From Streptomycetaceae bacterium (GTDB taxonomy: Bacteria; Actinomycetota; Actinomycetes; Nanopelagicales; Nanopelagicaceae), in NCBI GenBank assembly GCA_027483765.1, contig JAIXTW010000011.1, forward strand, positions 1 to 64,000: a stretch of 64,000 nucleotides of DNA. The letters run 5' to 3'. The translations under genes and the position numbers were made by a program. A model generated the notes under the pieces. It was given only the letters and a program-made list of their open reading frames with translations, was not told where the DNA came from and did no database searches. Positions 58,616 to 64,000 of this stretch are shown here, piece by piece (the first letter of the stretch is position 1; each line of letters starts with the position of its first letter).

Positions 58616-59383
58616 GTGAGCATAGATACGCCAAGACCACCGCTAGAACTTTTGCAGATCTCTGAAAAAATCTCGCGGTACTGGCGAGTAAGCGTGGTCG
58701 AAGTCACCGGGTCTACGCAAGATGATTTACTCAACCGTGCACAGCAATCAGAAGCACAGAACGGCGATGTGCTTGTAACAGATTTTCAAAGTGCTGGACG
58801 CGGAAGAATCGATAGAACTTTTGAAGCACCGGCATCGTCAGCGCTACTTTTTTCTTTTTACATCGAACCAAAACGAGAATTGAGTGAATGGTCGTTTTTG
58901 CCGCTAGTCGTTGGACTCGGCGCGAGTTTTGCACTGTCAGCAATAGATCCTGGAATTACTCCGACATTGAAATGGCCCAACGATATTCAGATAGATGGAC
59001 TAAAAGTTGGAGGAATCATCGCCCATGCAACTGGAAATGGCGTAGTAATCGGTGTGGGGATAAATGTTGCGATGCAAGAGTCGGAACTTCCGGTTGCGCA
59101 AGCTACATCACTTGCACTGCAAAATTTTGGCGAGTTAAATCGCAATATTGTTTTGGCTTCATTCCTCAATGAATTTGAGAATCTGCTCGGTAGGTGGGAA
59201 GCGGGTGAAGATCTTCGCCATCTCTACCTAGAACGCTGCAGCACCATTGGGTTAAAGATAGAAGCCCAACTACCTGGCGGAGTTAACAAGCGCGGAGTTG
59301 CAGCGGGTATCAGCCCTCATGGAGAGTTGATTTTGGATGATGGCTCGCGAGTTACTGTCGGAGACATCGTTCATCTACGATAG
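58616..59383 (+). CDS. birA: biotin-[acetyl-CoA-carboxylase] ligase
   Basis: Attaches biotin to the carrier domain of the carboxylase encoded divergently. The 255-residue product has STQDD, the biotinyl-AMP loop SAGRGRIDRTF, KWPNDIQIDG with the catalytic lysine, and VIGVGINV, followed by a small C-terminal SH3-like domain. It lacks the N-terminal DNA-binding domain of E. coli BirA, so it is the non-regulatory class I type. The GTG start has no ribosome site but a -10 box 7 bases upstream; a longer frame would overlap accD. Confidence 0.94.
   Translation: MSIDTPRPPLELLQISEKISRYWRVSVVEVTGSTQDDLLNRAQQSEAQNGDVLVTDFQSAGRGRIDRTFEAPASSALLFSFYIEPKRELSEWSFLPLVVGLGASFALSAIDPGITPTLKWPNDIQIDGLKVGGIIAHATGNGVVIGVGINVAMQESELPVAQATSLALQNFGELNRNIVLASFLNEFENLLGRWEAGEDLRHLYLERCSTIGLKIEAQLPGGVNKRGVAAGISPHGELILDDGSRVTVGDIVHLR
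59376..59381 (+). promoter_or_regulatory. -10 box TACGAT before purK
   Basis: TACGAT overlaps the birA stop and ends 6 bases before the GTG of purK. The AGGCAG between could also serve as a weak ribosome site, so purK may be leaderless, coupled, or both. Confidence 0.45.
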
Positions 59384-59387
59384 GCAG

Positions 59388-60500
59388 GTGCTCGAGCGAT
59401 TTCCGACAGTTGGCGTCATTGGCGCAGGTCAATTAGCTCGCATGATGGTTGCGCCAGCTTCAGCCCTTGGTGTCAATCTCATTTTATTTGCGCAGAGCAG
59501 CGATGATTCCGGTGCCCAAATTAATCACCACGTGATTGGCGATTACAGTAATTTAGAGAATCTGAAAAAATTCGCCCAAGGATGCGATGTCGTTACCTTT
59601 GAACATGAACTGGTTCCACTCTCAGTAATAAAGGGACTCGAATCGGCCGGTGTTCGTGTGTACCCATCCTCATCGGCATTTATTTATTCGCAAGATAAAG
59701 CCGAGATGCGTAAGAAGTTGGCCCACTACCCAGCACCTGAGTGGAAAGTAATTACATCAACTTCTGAAGTTGACCAGTACCCATTGATTGCTAAGGCCAT
59801 TTCCGGAGGCTATGACGGGCGTGGGGTATGGAAGATTAATTCACAAGATGAGTTAGCAGAAGTGTTACGAACTACCCCCAAACTTTTAATTGAAGAACTC
59901 ATCAGCTTTGATTCTGAAATAGCTGTGATGGTTGCTCGCTCTCCTCATGGTCAGGCCACTTCCTGGGCGCCAACGCAGACTGTGCAAGAAGATGGCATCT
60001 GCACGATCACAATTTCTCCAGCGCAAGAGATCTCTGATGAAATTGCGGAACGGGCACAGAAACTCGCTCTTGAAATAGCAGCTGAAGTTGGGGTCATCGG
60101 CGTGATGGCAGTAGAGATGTTTGTAAAAGGCGAGCAGATATTTATCAATGAACTTGCAATGCGTCCACATAATTCAGGCCATTGGACTATTGATGGATCT
60201 CGCACCAGCCAATTCGAACAACACTTGAGAGCAATTCTTGATCTACCGCTTGGCGACCCATCCATGATGGCCGAATATGCCGTGATGGGTAATATTTTAG
60301 GTGGCGAGAAGACCGATATGTATCGCCCTTATTTGCACCTCATGGCTCGCAATCCTGACCTCAAGTTTCATCAATATAAGAAAGATGTTCGACCAGGCCG
60401 CAAGATTGGTCATGTCACAGCCGTTGGTTCTGACCTTCTACAATTAACCTCAGATGTGCAACATGCGCGTGACTATATGAGCGGAGAAATTGATGAGTAA
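59388..60500 (+). CDS. purK: N5-carboxyaminoimidazole ribonucleotide synthase
   Basis: ATP-grasp enzyme that carboxylates AIR at N5 in purine synthesis. The 370-residue product begins with [14 protein letters not shown], has [10 protein letters not shown], the ATP-binding [11 protein letters not shown] and the metal site [22 protein letters not shown]. The GTG was chosen because it gives the family N-terminus and follows the birA stop by 4 bp; an ATG further up lies inside birA. It overlaps purE by 8 bp, its partner in the next step. Confidence 0.94.
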   Translation: MLERFPTVGVIGAGQLARMMVAPASALGVNLILFAQSSDDSGAQINHHVIGDYSNLENLKKFAQGCDVVTFEHELVPLSVIKGLESAGVRVYPSSSAFIYSQDKAEMRKKLAHYPAPEWKVITSTSEVDQYPLIAKAISGGYDGRGVWKINSQDELAEVLRTTPKLLIEELISFDSEIAVMVARSPHGQATSWAPTQTVQEDGICTITISPAQEISDEIAERAQKLALEIAAEVGVIGVMAVEMFVKGEQIFINELAMRPHNSGHWTIDGSRTSQFEQHLRAILDLPLGDPSMMAEYAVMGNILGGEKTDMYRPYLHLMARNPDLKFHQYKKDVRPGRKIGHVTAVGSDLLQLTSDVQHARDYMSGEIDE

Positions 60501-61008
60501 TCCAAAGGATGTTGCAATCATCATGGGCTCAGACTCTGATTGGCCAGTTATGGAAGAGGCAGCAAAAGTTCTCGATTCATTTGGGATTACTTATGAAGTA
60601 GATGTTCTTTCAGCACATCGCATGCCGCTTGAGATGGTTGAATTTTCACAACAAGCCCAAGCAAAAGGATTTAAGGTAATCATTGCTGGAGCTGGTGGAG
60701 CTGCACATTTGCCCGGAATGGTTGCATCGCTAACAACTTTGCCGGTGATAGGAGTGCCTGTTGCACTAAAGAATCTCGACGGAATGGATTCACTTCTCTC
60801 TATTGTGCAGATGCCAGCGGGAATACCGGTAGCAACGGTAGGTGTGGGAAATGCGAAGAACGCCGGCATTCTTGCCGCGCGCATCCTTGGAGTATCTGAT
60901 GCTGCAATCTCTGCGAAAGTTTCAGAGTCACTTAAGTCAATCAATGAAGAAGCAAAAGCAAAGGGCGCCCAATTGAGCGCCCGTCGCAATCAAAAAACTG
61001 GTTTTTAG
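60493..61008 (+). CDS. purE: N5-carboxyaminoimidazole ribonucleotide mutase
   Basis: Moves the carboxyl group from N5 to C4 to give CAIR. The 171-residue class I PurE has [12 protein letters not shown] at the N-terminus, VLSAHRMP with the catalytic histidine, [11 protein letters not shown] and [17 protein letters not shown]. The ATG lies in the purK end (ATGAGTAA overlap). The stop overlaps the stop of the convergent ugd gene by 3 bp; no terminator lies between. Identity is certain. Confidence 0.96.
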   Translation: MSNPKDVAIIMGSDSDWPVMEEAAKVLDSFGITYEVDVLSAHRMPLEMVEFSQQAQAKGFKVIIAGAGGAAHLPGMVASLTTLPVIGVPVALKNLDGMDSLLSIVQMPAGIPVATVGVGNAKNAGILAARILGVSDAAISAKVSESLKSINEEAKAKGAQLSARRNQKTGF

Positions 61009-62315
61009 TCAGTTCTACCTAATGCGTGCACGCGCCATCCAGCTGCACGCCAGAGATTACGGTCGAGCATATTGCGACCATCGATTAAGAATTTTGATTT
61101 AACAAGCTGTCCAATGACAGATGGATCGAGTTCGCGATACTCCTTCCATTCCGTTAGGTGCAATATTGCATCAGCGCCCTTGACTGCATCGACAACTTTT
61201 TCTTGGTAATCAAGGTTAGGAAAACGCTTCCGCGCTGGCTCGATACCTTTTGGATCGTGAACAACCACTGTGGCACCGGCGGCTTGAAGCTGAGCAGCAA
61301 TATCCAGCGCTGGCGAGTCACGCACATCATCGCTATCAGGTTTAAAGGTGGCGCCTAAAACGGCAATTTTGTACTGAGTAAGGTCTTCGGTTAGATCAGC
61401 GCGAACTACATCGATAACGCGCTGACGGGCACGGAGATTAATTGCGTCAATCTCACGTAAGAATTCAAGTGCTTGATCCGCGCCAAGTTCTTGCGCACGT
61501 GCCATAAATGCACGAATATCTTTTGGCAGACAACCGCCGCCAAAACCAATACCTGCCTGTAAGAATTTATTTCCGATTCGCGGGTCATACCCAATCGCCT
61601 TGGCAAGAACCGTGACATCACCACCAGAGGCTTCACAAACTTCGGCCATTGCATTGATAAAGGAGATCTTCGTCGCGAGAAATGAATTGGCAGCAACTTT
61701 GACTAGTTCTGCGGTGGGTAGATCTGCGCGAATCCATGGTGTTCCAAGATCCGTGATTGGCTTATAAACCTCTTTCAAGATTTGTTCGGCGCGATCATTT
61801 GCAACACCCACAACCAGGCGATTCGGAGTTAGCGTATCTTCTACCGCGAATCCTTCCCGTAGAAATTCTGGGTTCCAAGCCAGATCGGCCTGCGGGGCAG
61901 ACTTCGATAACTGATCACGCAATAGCTGCGCAGTTCCTACTGGAACAGTGGATTTACCAACGACCAGTGCGCCTTCTTTTAAGTACGGCGCTATAGCGGC
62001 TACAGATGACTTCACATATGTGAGATCTGCAGCTAACCCATCTTTACTCTGCGGAGTGCCCACGCAGATAAAGTGAACATCAGCATCGGCAACCGCTGAA
62101 AAATCTGTTGTAAATGAAAGTCTGCCGGTCTTCATCTCGGCAGCGAGCAGAATATCTAAACCTGGCTCGTAAAATGGAAGTTCTCCACGCGAGAGCAAAT
62201 CAACTTTGCTCTGATCTGTATCAATTCCTACTACGTCGAAACCGAGCGAAGACATACACGCAGCGTGGGTAGCGCCAAGATAGCCACAACCGATTACTGA
62301 AAGCTTGAGACTCAT
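61005..62315 (-). CDS. ugd: UDP-glucose 6-dehydrogenase family protein
   Basis: NAD-dependent oxidation of UDP-glucose to UDP-glucuronate for surface polysaccharides. The 436-residue product has the N-terminal fold [34 protein letters not shown], the catalytic cysteine in [10 protein letters not shown], and the C-terminal domain [22 protein letters not shown]-ManNAc or GDP-mannose dehydrogenase activities are possible but the length and loops fit Ugd. A TAGACT box 7 bases before the ATG marks a leaderless start. It lies behind an LCP gene and near a glycosyltransferase. Confidence 0.92.
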   Translation of the reverse strand: MSLKLSVIGCGYLGATHAACMSSLGFDVVGIDTDQSKVDLLSRGELPFYEPGLDILLAAEMKTGRLSFTTDFSAVADADVHFICVGTPQSKDGLAADLTYVKSSVAAIAPYLKEGALVVGKSTVPVGTAQLLRDQLSKSAPQADLAWNPEFLREGFAVEDTLTPNRLVVGVANDRAEQILKEVYKPITDLGTPWIRADLPTAELVKVAANSFLATKISFINAMAEVCEASGGDVTVLAKAIGYDPRIGNKFLQAGIGFGGGCLPKDIRAFMARAQELGADQALEFLREIDAINLRARQRVIDVVRADLTEDLTQYKIAVLGATFKPDSDDVRDSPALDIAAQLQAAGATVVVHDPKGIEPARKRFPNLDYQEKVVDAVKGADAILHLTEWKEYRELDPSVIGQLVKSKFLIDGRNMLDRNLWRAAGWRVHALGRTD

Positions 62316-62322
62316 GCGCGAG

Positions 62323-62328
62323 AGTCTA
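62323..62328 (-). promoter_or_regulatory. -10 box TAGACT for leaderless ugd
   Basis: On the minus strand TAGACT ends 7 bases before the ugd ATG, the same hexamer and spacing as at acpS and pcrA. It separates ugd transcription from the LCP gene upstream. Confidence 0.62.
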
Positions 62329-62360
62329 TTGCAGCCTTATTTGAAATGAGCCCATTTGGA

Positions 62361-63461
62361 CTAATTCTTGGGAGCGCAAGGATTCTCTGCCGCCGTCTTT
62401 GTCTTGAATTTATCGATCTTAATTGGCGCAGCCGTTGCACTTGGTGCGGGTTTAACCTCATCAATCAGCGCCTTGTCATCACGGATTCGAGTCCACAAGT
62501 CCGCCGCTAGAACTTCATCCCAAATAACAACCGATCCCACAGTTGGATGTCTGCCATTTGGATTCGAAATGGGTACGGTGAGAGTGCGAACATTTCCGGA
62601 GGAGAGATTGCGCATCTGCTTTGCCAGGGTGAGCAGGTCATTCTTACTGACCCCAGAGTCCATCTTCACCGTTGAAATTGTGGCGTTGTAGAAATTCGCT
62701 AATTTAATTGGGTTAAGTAGGACCCCGCTACTCGTTGCTTTGCGAAGTACAGAGCTAACAAATTTTTGTTGTCGCTCCATCCGGCCGATATCTCCGCGAC
62801 CGTCGTAATCACGGGTGCGCACATACTTAAGCGCCTCAATTCCATCCAGGGTATGAGTTCCGGCGCTTAAAACAAGATGGCTTTTCGGATCATCAATTGC
62901 GACGTTGGTGCAGACTTCAATTCCGCCCAGCGCATCAACGACTCGAGTGAAGCCGGCAAAATTAACTTCCACATAGTGATCAATCTTTAAATTTGTCTTG
63001 GCTTCAATTGTTTGGATCAGCAAAGGTGCGCCGCCAAAGGCAAATGATGCATTGAGCTTTCCGGGACGTTCTGGAATATCGGTTGTTCCATCTTGACTCT
63101 TATGGGGTGGAACTTGGACCAAAGTATCTCGAGGCAGTGAAACAATAAATGCCGCATCCCTGGCCTTGCTTATGTGAATTAAGAACATTGTGTCCGAACG
63201 GCCACCGGCTGCAACAGCTGTGCTACCTACGCGCAGGGCTTGAATCTCTGCTTTGCTCAAACCTTCACGGGAATCTGATCCGACCACCAAGTAATTCAAC
63301 GCTCGAGAAGTTTTTTCCGGACGATCGGTGAGCTTTCCAAATACATCGATTCGAGAAATCTGACCGCTGACTTGACCCAATCCAAGCCATGAGAGCGAGG
63401 CTAGGATTACAACACCTAATGAGAGTGATGTAATTATCCGAATCGCGCGAGTAGATTTCAC
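62361..63461 (-). CDS. LytR-CpsA-Psr (LCP) family wall-polymer ligase
   Basis: LCP proteins attach polysaccharides (arabinogalactan, teichoic acids) to peptidoglycan outside the membrane. The 366-residue product has one N-terminal membrane segment (about 8-28), then an LCP domain (about 55-265) with VGSDSREG, SDTMFLIHI, VSLPRDTLV with the phosphate-binding arginine, and YVRTRDYDGRGDIGRMERQQ. The start is GTG with a TAATCT box 6 bases upstream and no ribosome site. The next gene on the plus strand is a glycosyltransferase, so a wall polysaccharide locus begins here. Confidence 0.93.
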   Translation of the reverse strand: MKSTRAIRIITSLSLGVVILASLSWLGLGQVSGQISRIDVFGKLTDRPEKTSRALNYLVVGSDSREGLSKAEIQALRVGSTAVAAGGRSDTMFLIHISKARDAAFIVSLPRDTLVQVPPHKSQDGTTDIPERPGKLNASFAFGGAPLLIQTIEAKTNLKIDHYVEVNFAGFTRVVDALGGIEVCTNVAIDDPKSHLVLSAGTHTLDGIEALKYVRTRDYDGRGDIGRMERQQKFVSSVLRKATSSGVLLNPIKLANFYNATISTVKMDSGVSKNDLLTLAKQMRNLSSGNVRTLTVPISNPNGRHPTVGSVVIWDEVLAADLWTRIRDDKALIDEVKPAPSATAAPIKIDKFKTKTAAENPCAPKN

Positions 63462-63467
63462 ATACGT

Positions 63468-63488
63468 AGATTACTTGCACGATAGCGT
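63468..63488. promoter_or_regulatory. divergent -10 boxes of the LCP and glycosyltransferase genes
   Basis: Minus strand: TAATCT (63473-63468) ends 6 bases before the LCP GTG. Plus strand: TAGCGT (63483-63488) ends 9 bases before the glycosyltransferase ATG, which also has GGAGGGG in between. Confidence 0.55.
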
Positions 63489-63497
63489 GGAGGGGTT

Positions 63498-64000
63498 ATG
63501 GCGACACCAATGCAGGAGTTAATTGGCTCACCGCACCCATCAATTAGCGTGATTCTGCCAGTATTGAACGAGCAATCTCATATTAAGAACGCAGTGCTCT
63601 CGATACTTGCGCAAGATTACAAAGGACCCATTGAAGTAATTTTGGCGATGGGGCCATCGAAAGATAAGACGTTAGAAATTGCAGAGAGTATCGCCGCATC
63701 TGATTCACGAGTTGTATTAGTTGATAACCCAACTGGCAGGACTGCGTCAGGTCTCAATCTTGCGCTTGCGCTTTCTACCAACCCGGTCGTTGTACGAGTC
63801 GATGCTCATGCCGAGATCCCATCGAACTACCTTTCGCTAGTAGTTGAAGTGCTCAATGAGACTGGCGCAGTAAATGTTGGTGGAGTCATGGCTGCCGTGG
63901 GTACTACCGCATTTGAAAAATCGGTTGCGGGCGCAATGCGTAGCGCACTCGGCGTCGGGGCATCTCGTTTTCATACCGGAGGAAAAGCCGGAGCTGTAGA
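63498..64000 (+). CDS. glycosyltransferase family 2 protein (ExoA-like), 3' end outside the window
   Basis: The first 167 codons of an open frame that runs off the window. SVILPVLNEQSHIKNAVLSI is the GT2 N-terminal strand, ASGLNLALAL follows, and the metal/nucleotide motif reads VRVDAHAEIP (D-x-H rather than D-x-D), as in ExoA-like succinoglycan glucosyltransferases. GGVMAAVGTTAFEKSVAGAM and GVGASRF fit the same group. The ATG follows GGAGGGG. With ugd and the LCP gene it points to exopolysaccharide or wall glycan synthesis. Confidence 0.85.
   Translation, partial: MATPMQELIGSPHPSISVILPVLNEQSHIKNAVLSILAQDYKGPIEVILAMGPSKDKTLEIAESIAASDSRVVLVDNPTGRTASGLNLALALSTNPVVVRVDAHAEIPSNYLSLVVEVLNETGAVNVGGVMAAVGTTAFEKSVAGAMRSALGVGASRFHTGGKAGAV

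Noticed and set aside
60963-60983. GGGCGC/GCGCCC inverted repeat near the end of purE as a terminator.
   Set aside because: It lies in coding sequence with no T-tract after it.

Overview
The window reads as one continuous piece of a streamlined actinobacterial chromosome. Actinobacterial hallmarks are a WhiB iron-sulfur regulator, a GroEL with a histidine-rich tail beside groES, an acyl-CoA carboxylase with a separate small epsilon subunit, a GuaB/GuaB3 pair, a PerM-like membrane protein between sucD and purN, and gene order close to that known from Mycobacterium and Streptomyces (alr, tsaE, tsaB, rimI, tsaD, groES, groEL, whiB, guaB, guaB3, guaA; cdd, deoA, add near deoD-type phosphorylase, acc genes, birA, purK, purE). 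Base composition looks roughly balanced (judged by eye, not computed), which is low for this phylum. Genes are packed with 1-13 bp overlaps, and no gap exceeds 200 bp. This suggests a small-genome freshwater or marine actinobacterium such as the acI/Nanopelagicales group; that placement is inference. No tRNA, rRNA, CRISPR array, insertion sequence or phage gene was seen.

Layout: 1-4 kb holds the end of the ribosomal alpha operon (rpsD, rpoA, rplQ), truA, then rplM-rpsI. 4-9.4 kb is envelope precursor synthesis (glmM, glmS, a PAP2 phosphatase, acpS, alr). 9.4-16 kb is a branched-chain-amino-acid-type ABC importer with a secreted alpha/beta hydrolase, placed between alr and tsaE, which are normally close neighbours. 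16-20.7 kb is tRNA t6A modification and chaperonin (tsaE, tsaB, rimI, tsaD, groS, groL). 20.7-26.5 kb is whiB, a MerR/cobalamin-type regulator, the GMP branch (guaB, guaB3, guaA) and a secreted cyclophilin. 26.5-38.9 kb carries a PIG-L deacetylase, pcrA, sucCD, a PerM-like protein, purN, purH, folD, a DUF3017-type protein, mdh, icd and an S51 peptidase. 38.9-42.4 kb has a lone sugar-ABC ATPase, a CNNM/CBS protein and trpS. 42.4-54.5 kb is a nearly self-contained nucleoside uptake and breakdown set: two BMP binding proteins, one ATPase, two permeases, cdd, deoA, add, deoC, a phosphohexomutase-family protein and a purine nucleoside phosphorylase. 54.5-61 kb is acyl-CoA carboxylase (biotin carboxylase, epsilon, beta), maf, birA, purK and purE. 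61-64 kb begins a polysaccharide region (UDP-glucose dehydrogenase, LCP protein, a glycosyltransferase cut by the window end).

How the genes connect: imported nucleosides yield bases and pentose phosphates, which can feed the purine genes here (purN, purH, purK, purE, guaB, guaA) or central carbon (sucCD, mdh, icd). BirA should biotinylate the carboxylase encoded divergently from it. GlmM, GlmS, Alr and AcpS supply the wall and lipid precursors.

The most notable signals are: a recurring TANNNT box 6-7 bp before start codons, indicating many leaderless mRNAs; an overlapping two-way -10 box between accD and birA; strong hairpins inside the first codons of truA and of an S51 peptidase gene; an IMP dehydrogenase lacking its CBS module; a MerR protein with the CarH-type W-x9-EH motif; and the importer/hydrolase insertion between alr and tsaE.
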